In this document: positions 23,321 through 32,632 of the stretch, piece by piece
How positions within the stretch are numbered: position 1 is the first letter of the stretch
Layout of the letters: each line of letters starts with the position of its first letter
NCBI GenBank assembly: GCA_018433085.1
Contig: JAHDRW010000065.1
Span: forward strand, 1-34,520
Length of the DNA stretch: 34,520 nt
Source of the DNA: Deltaproteobacteria bacterium
GTDB taxonomy: Bacteria; Desulfobacterota; Desulfomonilia; UBA1062
Direction of reading: 5' to 3'
Notes under the pieces: model-generated
What the model was told of the DNA's origin: nothing
Seen by the model: the letters and a program-made list of their open reading frames with translations, nothing else
Database searches by the model: none
Program-made: the position numbers and the translations under genes

Positions 23321-24577
23321 TTAAGGAAGACCGAGTCCCCGAACATCGTCCCTTTCGATGTTTCCAAGGTATACTGCGGTGATTTTCCGTTCCTGAAAAA
23401 TCTCTTCGGCAAGATCCACGATATCGTCCTTCCTCACCTTCCTGATCTTCTCGATGATCTCATCATCGGTGACGTCCCGCTGGTAATACATCATGTTCTT
23501 TGCAAGGGAAGACATCCGGTGGATGGTGCTCTCCCTGGCGAGCAGGAGGTTTCCCTTCATCTGCTCCTTCACGTCTTCGAGGCTGGCGCCGCCGAAATCA
23601 CCCTTTCTGGCCCTGGACATCTGCTGCATAATCACCTCCATGGTCTTGCGGAGACAGTCGGGAGTGGTGGCGGCATATACGGCCATGACACCGCAGTCCT
23701 TATAGGAGCTCAGGTACGAGTAAATGGAGTACACCAGACCGAGCTTCTCGCGGGCCTCCTGAAACAGCATGGAGCTCATGGAGCCGCCCAGCATGGTGTT
23801 GAGCGTGATGTAGGCCCATCGCTTTTCATCGAGCATGGAGGGCCCGGTGGTCCCCAGGGTGACGTGAACCTGTTCGATGTCCTTGGTAAAGACCCGCGAT
23901 CCGCCGTTTCCTTCGGGAAAAACCTGTTCCGTCACCGTTTCCTGGACACGGGCCAGCTGCCCGAACCTGGGCCTCACCAGATCGACGATCCGGTCATGAT
24001 CCAGGCTGCCCACCGCGGCGATCACGATGGAAGAAGAGGTGTAACGGGAGGAGAGAAAATTCAGAACGTTTTCCCTCCGGAACGAACCGACGATCTCCTC
24101 TGTTCCGAGAATGGGGACCCCCAGAGACGAGCTCGGGAAAAACGCCTCGGTGAACAGATCGGTGACATGATCGTCAGGCGTATCCTCGGTCATCCGGATT
24201 TCCTGGAGCACCACCTTTTTTTCTTTGTCCAGCTCCTCTTCATCGATCTGTGAGTTGAGAAAGAGATCGAAAAGGATGTCGGCGGCCTTGTCGAGATGCT
24301 CGTCGAGCACCCGGGTGTAGTAGACGGTATATTCCTTCGCGGTCTGGGCGTTGAGAACACCTCCCAGTGCATCGATTTCCTTGGCGATCTGCAGAGCGCT
24401 GCGCCTCTTTGTGCCCTTGAAGAGCATGTGCTCGGTAAAATGCGCCACGCCGGCGTTGTTTGGCGGGTCGTTTCGCGAGCCGACACCGACCCAGACGCAC
24501 AGAGAAACGGAGCGCACCCCCGGCATCTTCGCCGACAGGACGCGAACTCCGTTATCGAGAACCGTACATTTCACCAT
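23321..24577 (-). CDS. M16-family zinc peptidase
   Basis: 418 aa, pitrilysin-type peptidase. The inverted zinc motif is HFTEH (His46, Glu49, His50), with the third ligand expected in the KVVLQEIRMTEDTPDD segment. The C-terminal half (GTTGPSMLDEKRWAYITLN and onwards) is the second, non-catalytic M16 domain. Homologues next to pnp are common in Deltaproteobacteria and Firmicutes (YmxG/PqqL-like). No signal peptide is seen, so it is probably cytoplasmic. It lies 6 nt after pnp and closes the long leftward operon. Confidence 0.9.
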   Translation of the reverse strand: MVKCTVLDNGVRVLSAKMPGVRSVSLCVWVGVGSRNDPPNNAGVAHFTEHMLFKGTKRRSALQIAKEIDALGGVLNAQTAKEYTVYYTRVLDEHLDKAADILFDLFLNSQIDEEELDKEKKVVLQEIRMTEDTPDDHVTDLFTEAFFPSSSLGVPILGTEEIVGSFRRENVLNFLSSRYTSSSIVIAAVGSLDHDRIVDLVRPRFGQLARVQETVTEQVFPEGNGGSRVFTKDIEQVHVTLGTTGPSMLDEKRWAYITLNTMLGGSMSSMLFQEAREKLGLVYSIYSYLSSYKDCGVMAVYAATTPDCLRKTMEVIMQQMSRARKGDFGGASLEDVKEQMKGNLLLARESTIHRMSSLAKNMMYYQRDVTDDEIIEKIRKVRKDDIVDLAEEIFQERKITAVYLGNIERDDVRGLGLP

Positions 24578-24583
24578 GAATGA

Positions 24584-26671
24584 TCAGCTGCTGGTTTCGT
24601 TGAGTGCTTCTTTCCGGCTGAGTCGAATCTTCCCGGTCTTGCTGTCGATGCCGATCACCTTGACGATAACCTCGTCGCCTTCCCGTACCACGTCGCGCAC
24701 ATTCTGCACCCGCTCGTTTGCAAGCTGGGAGATGTGAACCAGTCCGGACTCTCCGGAGGGGAAATCCACGAAGGCGCCGAAATCCATGATCTTGACCACC
24801 TTGCCGCTGTATACGCGCCCGAGCTCCAGCTCCTTGGTGAGGGCCTGGATTATGTCCACCGCCATCTGTGCGTGATCCTCGTCGGGAGAGAAGATGTCCA
24901 CCCGGCCGGAGTCGTCGATTTCGATCTTGGTGTCTGTCTTGGCGATGATATCCTTGATGATCTTTCCACCCGGACCGATGACATCCCTGATCTTGTCGGG
25001 ATTGATGTTCATCGTGTAGACCCTCGGCGCATAGGGGGAGATATCTCCCCGGGGAGCGCTTATGGTCTGATTCATCTTATCGAGAATGGCAAGCCGCGCA
25101 GCTTTGGCCTTTTCCAGGGCCTGTCCGAGAACCGCATCGGGGATGCCGGAGATCTTGATGTCCATCTGCAGGGCGGTGATTCCGTCCGCGGTGCCGGCCA
25201 CCTTGAAATCCATGTCGCCCAGGTGGTCTTCATCGCCGAGGATATCGGTGAGTACCATGTATTCGTCACCTTCCTTGATGAGCCCCATGGCGATGCCGGC
25301 CACCGGCTTTTTCATGGGAATGCCCGCATCCATCAGGGACAGCGACCCCCCGCAGACCGTGGCCATTGATGAAGACCCGTTGGATTCGAGGATCTCCGAG
25401 ACGAGCCTGATGGTGTAGGGGAAGACCCCCTCATCGGGCAGCATCTTGGTCAGGGCACGCTCCGCCAGGTTTCCATGCCCGATTTCACGTCGGCTCGGTC
25501 CTCTGAGCATCCGGGCCTCTCCCACGGAAAACGGCGGAAAGGAATAGTGGAGCATGAATGATTTCGTCGTTTCTCCCAGAAGGGTTTCCACCCGCTGCTC
25601 GTCCCGGGGGGTTCCCAGGGTCGTGGTTGCCAGTGCCTGAGTCTCTCCCCGCGTAAAGAGAGCTGAGCCATGCGTTCGCGGCAGTATCCCAACTTGACAG
25701 TCGATAGGCCTGATCTCGTCGAAATTTCTGCCGTCGACCCTGGTCTTCCGCTCCTTCATGATGCTCCGGATGATATTCTTCTCCGCAGCGTCAAAGACGC
25801 CATTGACCAGTGCGTCCTCTTCTTCGGTGCCGTCGGAGAACGTTTCGAGAACTTCTGCTCGGAGCTGGTCGGTGAGCGCGTGCCTTTGCTGTTTCGTATA
25901 AGAGCCGGATACCATTCCCTCGATCTTCGGAACCATGGTCTCCCTGACCTTCCGGTAAAGATCCTCGTTCTCTCTGGGAGGAGTATGCGGGTTTTTCGGT
26001 TTTCCGACCTGTTCCCTGAGCTCTTCGATCGCGTCGATGACCTCGATGATCCTGACATGCGCAAACTTGATGGCATCGAGGACCGCGCTCTCCGGCATCT
26101 CTCCTGCCTCTCCCTCCACCATGACGATGGCGTCGCGCGTGCCTACCACGATGAGCTCCATCTGGCTCTTCTCGAGCTGGGAAACCGACGGGTCGATCAC
26201 GAATTCACCGTCTATGAGTCCGACTCGTGCGCCGCCGATGGGGCTGCTGAAGGGAATGTTCGAGATATGCAGGGCGGCTGACGCCCCGTTCAGGGCGAGT
26301 ATGTCGGGTGTGAATGCCGGGTCTGCAGAAAGCACCATGGCAATCACCTGGGTCTCTTTGCGGAAACCCTTGGGGAACAGGGGCCGGATGGGCCTGTCTA
26401 TGGCACGCGCAGTGAGTATCTCCTGGGTGCCGGGACGGCCGTCTCTCTTGATGAAGCCCCCCTTGATTCTCCCGGCGGCATAGCTCATTTCCTGATAGTC
26501 AACCACCAGGGGAAGAAAATCCACGCCCTTGCGCTCTTCGGCCGCCGCGGTCGCGGTAACGAGGACCACGCTGTCTCCCTGGCGAACCAGAACAGAGCCG
26601 CCCGCCTGTCTGGCAACTTCTCCCACGGAAAAGCTCAGCGGTGTGCCTGTGCCTCTTGCTTCGATTTTCAT
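24584..26671 (-). CDS. pnp: Polynucleotide phosphorylase
   Basis: Phosphorolytic 3'-5' exoribonuclease, core of RNA decay. 695 aa, normal length. Two RNase PH-like domains (about 1-215 and 300-540) flank an all-alpha domain; RGETQALATTTLGTPRDEQ belongs to the second, catalytic copy. The KH domain starts around VRDVIGPGGKIIKDII and the C-terminal S1 domain holds SGKVVKIMDFGAFVDFPSG. TAGGAG precedes the ATG. It is 8 nt after rpsO, the classic rpsO-pnp pair; the RNase III hairpin that regulates pnp in Escherichia coli has no room here. Confidence 0.97.
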   Translation of the reverse strand: MKIEARGTGTPLSFSVGEVARQAGGSVLVRQGDSVVLVTATAAAEERKGVDFLPLVVDYQEMSYAAGRIKGGFIKRDGRPGTQEILTARAIDRPIRPLFPKGFRKETQVIAMVLSADPAFTPDILALNGASAALHISNIPFSSPIGGARVGLIDGEFVIDPSVSQLEKSQMELIVVGTRDAIVMVEGEAGEMPESAVLDAIKFAHVRIIEVIDAIEELREQVGKPKNPHTPPRENEDLYRKVRETMVPKIEGMVSGSYTKQQRHALTDQLRAEVLETFSDGTEEEDALVNGVFDAAEKNIIRSIMKERKTRVDGRNFDEIRPIDCQVGILPRTHGSALFTRGETQALATTTLGTPRDEQRVETLLGETTKSFMLHYSFPPFSVGEARMLRGPSRREIGHGNLAERALTKMLPDEGVFPYTIRLVSEILESNGSSSMATVCGGSLSLMDAGIPMKKPVAGIAMGLIKEGDEYMVLTDILGDEDHLGDMDFKVAGTADGITALQMDIKISGIPDAVLGQALEKAKAARLAILDKMNQTISAPRGDISPYAPRVYTMNINPDKIRDVIGPGGKIIKDIIAKTDTKIEIDDSGRVDIFSPDEDHAQMAVDIIQALTKELELGRVYSGKVVKIMDFGAFVDFPSGESGLVHISQLANERVQNVRDVVREGDEVIVKVIGIDSKTGKIRLSRKEALNETSS

Positions 26672-26679
26672 GATATCTC

Positions 26680-26949
26680 CTACTTCCTGAGGTTCAGGGA
26701 CTGGAGGAGCTCCCGATATCGTTTGATATCACGGTCTTTTATGTAATTCAAAAGTCTCCGTCTCTGTCCGACAAGCATCAGCAGCCCTCTCCGGGAATGA
26801 TGATCTTTGTCGTGAACCTTGAAATGCTCGGTGAGAGAATTGATCCGCTTCGTCAGTATCGCAACCTGAACATCGGGGGAACCCGTATCGCTCTCATGTC
26901 TTTTGAACTGATTGATAACCTCTTTCTTTTCCTCTACGTTTAAACCCAC
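26680..26949 (-). CDS. rpsO: 30S ribosomal protein S15
   Basis: 89 aa, exact family length. Signature stretches are [19 protein letters not shown] and [20 protein letters not shown]. It binds 16S rRNA early in 30S assembly. The start is GTG (26949), preceded by TAGGAGG 8 nt upstream. An 85-nt gap separates it from truB and could hold an internal promoter or S15 autoregulatory structure, but none was clear by eye. Confidence 0.98.
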   Translation of the reverse strand: MGLNVEEKKEVINQFKRHESDTGSPDVQVAILTKRINSLTEHFKVHDKDHHSRRGLLMLVGQRRRLLNYIKDRDIKRYRELLQSLNLRK

Positions 26950-27034
26950 TTCTTTGTCCTCCTAATGACCGTTTGTTCTCTATTTTTATGGGCAACGAGG
27001 GAACTTAACATACCATCTGATCTGCTGTAAATAG

Positions 27035-27937
27035 CTAATCCGGACGGAACCCCCGCTCAATATAGCCCCAGATTCCTCCCGAGGGCTGATGGCGTGCCAC
27101 GCAGAGAAGCTTGTCTTCTCCATTGACCACGGCGATATAGTTCTCCTCGGTGCTCTCTACCGTATCCAGAACCCAGGATGTCTGGATGGGATTTCCGTCC
27201 AGGATCCCCTTCTGCCCCGTGGAGGTAACCCGCACCTTCTGAATGTGCAGCGCTCGCGAAAGGGGTATGATGACCCCTTCCCCGTTTCCCGCCTTCTCTT
27301 TCAGCTCCTGAATCGTCATGGAGTAGTCCACGTGGAATCCCTCGCTGCGCAGCCTTCTCAACTCCCTCAGGTAACCCCCGCATCCCAGATACGCCCCCAG
27401 GTCGCGGGCAATGGACCGGATATACGTCCCGCGGGAACAGACGATGCGGACATCCATCCAGTCGGCTCCGTGGGACAGAATCTCCGCCTTTTCGATGTGG
27501 ACCTGTTTTTCTCTCGGCGGGATATCGATATTCGCCCGGGTCAACTTGTACAGTGGACGGCCCTGGAACTTCTGGGCACAGTAGCGGGGCGGAATCTGAT
27601 TGATCCAACCCGTATGTTCGCGGAACCATTCCCGGACGGCTTCGACATCCACAGAGATATCGGGGAAGTGCTCGATGGTCTCTCCCGTCACATCGTCCGT
27701 ATCGGTGAACATGTCGAACCCGATGGTTGCAAGGTACTCTTTTTGATGGGCGTGCATGAAGGGGAGCAGCTTGGTGCCCTGTCCAACCCCGACGCACAGA
27801 AGTCCGGTGGCGAAGGGGTCCAGTGAGCCGAAGTGCCCGGCCCGTTTCACCTTCAGGATCTTCATGACCTGATCGACCGCCTTGCGCGATGTGATGCCCT
27901 TGGGCTTGTCTATGAGTACTACGCCTTGCTTACCCAC
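27035..27937 (-). CDS. truB: tRNA pseudouridine(55) synthase
   Basis: Makes the universal pseudouridine 55 in the T-loop. 300 aa. The catalytic Asp lies in GHFGSLDPFATGLL (usual form GHTGTLDPLATGVL), and KYPPRYCAQK-like and CSRGTYIRSIARDLG motifs follow. The C-terminus has a PUA-like tail (GEDKLLCVARHQPSGG). It overlaps the end of nrnA by 19 nt, so translation is likely coupled. Confidence 0.95.
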   Translation of the reverse strand: MGKQGVVLIDKPKGITSRKAVDQVMKILKVKRAGHFGSLDPFATGLLCVGVGQGTKLLPFMHAHQKEYLATIGFDMFTDTDDVTGETIEHFPDISVDVEAVREWFREHTGWINQIPPRYCAQKFQGRPLYKLTRANIDIPPREKQVHIEKAEILSHGADWMDVRIVCSRGTYIRSIARDLGAYLGCGGYLRELRRLRSEGFHVDYSMTIQELKEKAGNGEGVIIPLSRALHIQKVRVTSTGQKGILDGNPIQTSWVLDTVESTEENYIAVVNGEDKLLCVARHQPSGGIWGYIERGFRPD

Positions 27938-28848
27938 TTCATTCCTTCCTCGATCACCTGCTCGATCAACTCGTCGGCGCGGCCTTTCTGGGTAAATCCT
28001 GCGGCCATGCCGTGACCGCCCCCGCCGAAGGCCCGGGCCGTTTTCAGTGCTGCATCGGAGCCCTTGCTCCGGACGGAACCGTGCACGGTGTCCGGGTTCA
28101 ATTCACGCAGGAGAACCACCATCTCCGCCCCGGAAAGCGACGCCAGCTCCTCGACGATGCCTGAGGCGTCGTCAGGGGTCGCGCGTATGGCCCCGAAATC
28201 CTGATAGCGAATATAACTGCCGTATATTCTTCCAGACTGCACGAGCCTGTCCATGATCAGGCAGAGGATGTGATAATACTTCACGCTCCTGGTGCGCTTC
28301 AGCCGGTAGGCGATCTGGCTCGCATCCGCCCCTGCCTGGGTGAGTTCGTAGGCCGCCTTGAACACCCTGGGCGAGGTATTGGCGTGGATAAACCCGCCGG
28401 TATCGCCGAAAATACCCATGTAGATGTTCGATGCAATGGCCGGGGTGATCTTCACCGAAAGCGTCTGTATCAGGTCATAGACCATCTCCGAGGCCGAGGA
28501 TTTCTGCGAATCGATCCAGGATACTTCGCCGCATGCGCCGTTGGTGCGGTGGTGATCGATCACCACGACCATCCCCTGAGGGTTGACCCCGCCCAAGAGC
28601 TTCATGTCGGAGACGTCGAGTAGAATGGAAATTTCAGGTATCATCCCCTTTTTCTGCCTGGGCTCAACGGTGAACAGCAGAAGCTCGGGAATGGGGGAGG
28701 GATAGATCAGGCGCACCGACTTCCCCAGGGCGTTCAGGGCATGGGCGAGGGCCCGGCTTGAACCGACGGCATCCTCGTCCGGACCCTCGTGAGTGATGAT
28801 CTCAAAGCGATCGTGTTGATGTATGATTTCAGCTATCCGGTTCTTCAT
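27919..28848 (-). CDS. nrnA: DHH/DHHA1 phosphoesterase (NrnA-like)
   Basis: About 309 aa. The N-terminal DHH domain has HEGPDEDAVGSS, ILLDVSD and VVIDHHRTN, binding two manganese ions, and the C-terminal DHHA1 domain has GGGGHGMAAGF. NrnA-type enzymes degrade nano-RNAs and dephosphorylate pAp. The first motif reads HEGPDEDAVGSS where many members have HxxPDGDAIGS, a small departure. The ATG at 28848 (MKNRIAEIIHQ) is preferred over a TTG three codons upstream; it overlaps rbfA by 20 nt. Confidence 0.92.
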   Translation of the reverse strand: MKNRIAEIIHQHDRFEIITHEGPDEDAVGSSRALAHALNALGKSVRLIYPSPIPELLLFTVEPRQKKGMIPEISILLDVSDMKLLGGVNPQGMVVVIDHHRTNGACGEVSWIDSQKSSASEMVYDLIQTLSVKITPAIASNIYMGIFGDTGGFIHANTSPRVFKAAYELTQAGADASQIAYRLKRTRSVKYYHILCLIMDRLVQSGRIYGSYIRYQDFGAIRATPDDASGIVEELASLSGAEMVVLLRELNPDTVHGSVRSKGSDAALKTARAFGGGGHGMAAGFTQKGRADELIEQVIEEGMKWVSKA

Positions 28849-29191
28849 CCTTGTCAAGCTTTTCCAGAATCTCGTCTATCTTCGACCCGTAATCGAAGGA
28901 TGCATCGTACATGAATGTCAGCTCCGGCACGTGCTTTATCCGAAGCTCCCTGCTCAACTCACGCCTCAAGAAACCGGCTGCGCTCTGAAGGCCCTGCTGT
29001 GCCTTTTCCTGCCGGTCAGGATCCAAAACGCAAAAAAACACGCGCCCCACCCGGAGATCGACACTGACATCGACACCGGTAATGGTCACCCCGTCTACCC
29101 GGGGGTCCTTTACCTTGCGCTGAATGAGCTCGGCAATGGTCTGCATGATGAGGTCGCCGACCCGTGCCTGCCTCTTGGTAACCAGCTTCAT
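28829..29191 (-). CDS. rbfA: Ribosome-binding factor A
   Basis: 120 aa. A KH-like cold-shock assembly factor that acts on 30S subunits. It contains the conserved KDPRVDGVTITGVDVSVDLR stretch and LRIKHVPELTFMYDASFDYG. The ATG at 29191 overlaps the DUF503 stop as ATGA. Its usual partners infB, truB and rpsO surround it. Confidence 0.95.
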   Translation of the reverse strand: MKLVTKRQARVGDLIMQTIAELIQRKVKDPRVDGVTITGVDVSVDLRVGRVFFCVLDPDRQEKAQQGLQSAAGFLRRELSRELRIKHVPELTFMYDASFDYGSKIDEILEKLDKDEEPDS

Positions 29192-29472
29192 ATGTGTATG
29201 ATCTCCATCTTGCGGTCAACCAACTCCACATCCGGAAACTCGGCAAGGAACGACACGATCCTGTCCAGAACCGAGTTCACGTACGATGAATCATTGCTGA
29301 CCAGGGCAAACCCCAAGGTAGCGGCCTGCCACTTGTCCTGATCATCCACTTCGGCCACGGAGATGTTCATCTTGGAAACACGGTCTTTCATGGATTTGAG
29401 GGTCTTGCGCTTCTCCTTGAGGGACCGCGCCCCCATGATCCTGAGTTTGACCTCACAGGCACCGATGATCAC
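29188..29472 (-). CDS. DUF503 protein (YlxP-like)
   Basis: 94 aa. The sequence VKLRIMGARSLKEKRKTLKS and SVAEVDDQDKWQ are typical of DUF503, a small ferredoxin-like fold found in this operon in many bacteria and linked to ribosome assembly by context. The start is GTG (29472), overlapping the infB stop as GTGA; upstream in-frame codons are an infB shadow. Confidence 0.93.
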   Translation of the reverse strand: MIIGACEVKLRIMGARSLKEKRKTLKSMKDRVSKMNISVAEVDDQDKWQAATLGFALVSNDSSYVNSVLDRIVSFLAEFPDVELVDRKMEIIHI

Positions 29473-32069
29473 TTGATCTCCGCTTCCACCTTCTGATGGG
29501 TGTAGGCCTCGATAACATCGCCTGTCTTGATGTCGTTGAACCCGCTCAGGCCTATGCCGCATTCATATCCGCTCTGTACCTCGCGCACATCTTCCTTGAA
29601 ACGCTTCAGGGAATCCACCTTGCCCTCGAAGACAACAACGTTATCGCGCAGAAGCCGTGCGTTTGCCCCCCTCGTGATCTGACCATCGGTCACCATGCAT
29701 CCGGCAATGGTGCCGGCCTTGGGCACCTTGAAAAGATCTCTCACCTGGGCCCTGCCCTGGACGACCTCTTCATAAACCGGCTCGAGCATACCCTTGAGGG
29801 CCTTTTTGATGTCTTCGATAAGATCATAAATGATGGTGTAGAGCTTTATCTCAACGTTATACTTCTTGGCCAGTGCCCTGGCCGTGGGTTCCGGTCTCAC
29901 GTTGAAGCCGACCACGATGGCATGTGCCGTAGATGCGAGCAGAATGTCGTTTTCGGTAATGCCGCCGACTGCGGAATGAATGATGCTGATCCTCAGTTCC
30001 TCGCCGGTGTCTATTCCCATCACCGTGCCCTGGATGGCCTCCACGGTGCCGTGGACATCTCCCTTGATAATGAGGTTGAGGTCCTTGATCTTCCCTTCCC
30101 TCACCTGGCTGTAGAGATCCTCCAGGGTGACCTTTTCCTTGGGCTCTTGTCTCTGCTGCCGCTGGAACTCGTCGCTCTCCTGAAAATACGAGACTATATC
30201 CTTTGCCTTCTTTTCGTTGGGGACGACAAAGAAGGTGTCCCCGGCAGACGGGAGCTCGGAAAACCCGATGATCTCAACCGGTGTTGCGGGGTCGGCTTGG
30301 GAGATGGGCTTCCCGGTAAAGTCGAAAACCCCCCTGGCCCTGCCCCATGTAGTGCCGACCACGAAGGTGTCGCCGCGCTTGAGTTCGCCGCTCTGGATAA
30401 GGACCGTGGCCATGGGGCCTCTGGCCTTATCGAGCTTGGACTCCAGCACGACACCCCTGGCGCCGTCTTTCCGGGAGGATTTGATATCCAGAACATCTGC
30501 CTGCAGGAGGATCATCTCCAGCAGATCGTCTATACCGATATGGTTCTTTGCGGACACATCGACGAAGATCGTATCGCCGCCCCAGCTTTCCGGGACGAGT
30601 CCGACCTCTGCAAGCTGTTCCCTGACCCTCTGGGGATTGGCATTAGGCTTGTCGATCTTGTTGACCGCCACCAGGATGGGAATGTTCGCGGCCCGGGCGT
30701 GGTTTATCGCCTCTTTCGTCTGGTCCATGACCCCGTCGTCCGCGGCCACCACGAGCACCACGAAATCCGTCACCTGCGCGCCCCGCGAACGCATGGAGGT
30801 AAACGCCTCGTGTCCCGGGGTGTCGATGAAGGTGATAGTCCTCTCGTTGCATCGGGCCTGGTACGCGCCGATGTGCTGGGTAATTCCGCCGTACTCGCTG
30901 TCGATGACGTTTTCCTGCCTGATGGCATCCAGCAGGGATGTCTTGCCATGGTCGACGTGACCCATGACCGTGACGACCGGCGGCCTGGGCTCCAGCTCTT
31001 CCGGTGAATAGGTGGGCTGGACCAGATAGGTTTCCTTGATCTCGTCTCGTGCCTCTTCCACCTCGAAGCCGAGCTCGGACGCGACAAACGTCGCCTCGTC
31101 TGCACTGATGTACTGATTCTGATTGGCCATGACACCGAGATCCATGAGAATACGGATGACATCGGAGACCTTCACCCCCATCTCTTTCGCGAAACTGGAG
31201 ACCATAACGGCTCTTCCGATGCGGATCTTCTTTTTCCTGGCCTGCGTGGGCTGTATCGCACCCCTTCTATCTCTTCGCTTCTTCTGCTTTTTGCCGAATG
31301 CGGATCTCTCGGATCCGTAGAGATCGCTCTGCGTATAGACTTCTTTCTCTTTTTCCTTCGGCTTCTTGGGCTTCTTTGCCGCATGGCGGTCGGCGGCGCC
31401 TTCTCCTTTCTCAGGGACCTCGACGACCTCGGGGGCCTTGCCCTTCTTGCCCTTTTTCTTATCCTTCTTTTTCTTCTCGTCTTCCTTTTCTGCTTCCTTA
31501 CCTTCACCCTGAGGCGCAGGCTTCTCCTCCGGGGCTTCTTCCTCCCGGGGCCGTTCCTCTTCAGGGACTTCCGGCTTTTCCTCAGGAGCCGGCGTCGCCG
31601 TTACAGGCTTTTCCTGCGGTGCCTCCGGTGCCGGTGCCTCTTCGGCGGCTTCGCCGGCCGGGGCGCTCACCGCCTCTGCCTCTCCGGCGACAGGATGTTC
31701 CTCCTCGGCAGGCCTCGGGGCCTTTTTCCGTTCTTTCTTTTCCGGTTTTTCCTCGACAGCTTCGACGGCCGTCACCTCTTCGGGCTCGGAAGGCTCTTCC
31801 GTTTTCTTTTCAGGAGAAGGGGCGACCCGGGCTCTCCGTCTGATGACATTGGCGCTGACGCGTTTTTCGACATACGATTCCTGCGGGAGCTCGTCGGGCT
31901 GCTTTTCACTCTCTTTCACGAACCGCTTTTTGATCCTGTCGATATCGTGCACATCGATCAGGCTCATATTGTTCTCAACCGATATCGCCAGGTCTTTCGC
32001 GACCTTCATCAGTTCCCTTGCATCGATGGACAACTCTTTTGCTAATTCAAAAACCCGCATTTTTTTCAT
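29469..32069 (-). CDS. infB: Translation initiation factor IF-2
   Basis: GTPase that brings initiator tRNA to the ribosome. 866 aa. The N-terminal IF2N helix (1-50) is followed by a long low-complexity Glu/Ala/Pro/Lys linker (about 85-280), a second IF2N region (285-345), then the G domain with GHVDHGKT (370-377), DTPGH (416-420) and NKID (470-473), and domains II-IV. The linker is longer and more acidic than average but such expansions are common in this clade. The ATG at 32069 overlaps the ylxR stop as ATGA. Confidence 0.98.
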   Translation of the reverse strand: MKKMRVFELAKELSIDARELMKVAKDLAISVENNMSLIDVHDIDRIKKRFVKESEKQPDELPQESYVEKRVSANVIRRRARVAPSPEKKTEEPSEPEEVTAVEAVEEKPEKKERKKAPRPAEEEHPVAGEAEAVSAPAGEAAEEAPAPEAPQEKPVTATPAPEEKPEVPEEERPREEEAPEEKPAPQGEGKEAEKEDEKKKKDKKKGKKGKAPEVVEVPEKGEGAADRHAAKKPKKPKEKEKEVYTQSDLYGSERSAFGKKQKKRRDRRGAIQPTQARKKKIRIGRAVMVSSFAKEMGVKVSDVIRILMDLGVMANQNQYISADEATFVASELGFEVEEARDEIKETYLVQPTYSPEELEPRPPVVTVMGHVDHGKTSLLDAIRQENVIDSEYGGITQHIGAYQARCNERTITFIDTPGHEAFTSMRSRGAQVTDFVVLVVAADDGVMDQTKEAINHARAANIPILVAVNKIDKPNANPQRVREQLAEVGLVPESWGGDTIFVDVSAKNHIGIDDLLEMILLQADVLDIKSSRKDGARGVVLESKLDKARGPMATVLIQSGELKRGDTFVVGTTWGRARGVFDFTGKPISQADPATPVEIIGFSELPSAGDTFFVVPNEKKAKDIVSYFQESDEFQRQQRQEPKEKVTLEDLYSQVREGKIKDLNLIIKGDVHGTVEAIQGTVMGIDTGEELRISIIHSAVGGITENDILLASTAHAIVVGFNVRPEPTARALAKKYNVEIKLYTIIYDLIEDIKKALKGMLEPVYEEVVQGRAQVRDLFKVPKAGTIAGCMVTDGQITRGANARLLRDNVVVFEGKVDSLKRFKEDVREVQSGYECGIGLSGFNDIKTGDVIEAYTHQKVEAEIK

Positions 32070-32632
32070 CTCGCCAGCCCCTTGGAAGAAAGCAAATCAT
32101 ACTTCTGCAGATTCATCGACAGCCGTGGCGCGATCGGGCACTCTCTGCCCACGATCAGACACGGGCTGCTGCATTCACATCCCTCCGGCAGGTGGTAGAC
32201 CTTTACCCCGCCGGCTTGTGCAGCCGTATGCATTCCCACTTTCTTTTCCGGAGGATTATCGTTGCAATAAAGTACCAGATCATCCTCCCGAATCGTATTC
32301 TCTTTACTTAGGCCATCCGTCAGAAAGGCCATTTTCTTACACCGTATGAGGTCTTTTTTGATCATATCCAATAAGTTTTCCCGCACCTCGTAAATGAGTT
32401 CGTTAACCTGCTCCCGTTTCCGAAAATAAACGGTTCGTATTCTTTTATTTCTGTACGCCTTCGCAAAGCACTGCTCGCCGGGACAGAGGTAAAAACCCCT
32501 GCCCTCAAGCCGGCCTTCACGGTCAAAGACGGCTTCTGCCGAAGAATTCCTGACAAACCGCAGCAATTCCGTCTTTGGCCGGACCTTTCTGCATCCGACA
32601 CACTGTCTCAGCGGCTGGTGCCTGCTATCCAC
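32066..32632 (-). CDS. ylxR: YlxR-family protein with Cys-rich C-terminus
   Basis: 188 aa, about twice the length of plain YlxR. Residues 8-75 are the YlxR domain (QCVGCRKVRPKTELLRFVR, then GRGFYLCPGEQCF). Residues 85-150 resemble a degraded L7Ae-type RNA-binding domain, fused to YlxR in some bacteria. The end holds four close cysteines, 152, 154, 158 and 165 (GCECSSPCLIVGREC), which could bind a metal or an iron-sulfur cluster; this is not a usual YlxR feature. The start is GTG (32632), overlapping the nusA stop by 8 nt. Confidence 0.85.
   Translation of the reverse strand: MDSRHQPLRQCVGCRKVRPKTELLRFVRNSSAEAVFDREGRLEGRGFYLCPGEQCFAKAYRNKRIRTVYFRKREQVNELIYEVRENLLDMIKKDLIRCKKMAFLTDGLSKENTIREDDLVLYCNDNPPEKKVGMHTAAQAGGVKVYHLPEGCECSSPCLIVGRECPIAPRLSMNLQKYDLLSSKGLAR

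Noticed and set aside
29496..31007. 503-aa plus-strand open frame
   Set aside because: Antisense to infB; no domain or ribosome-binding site.
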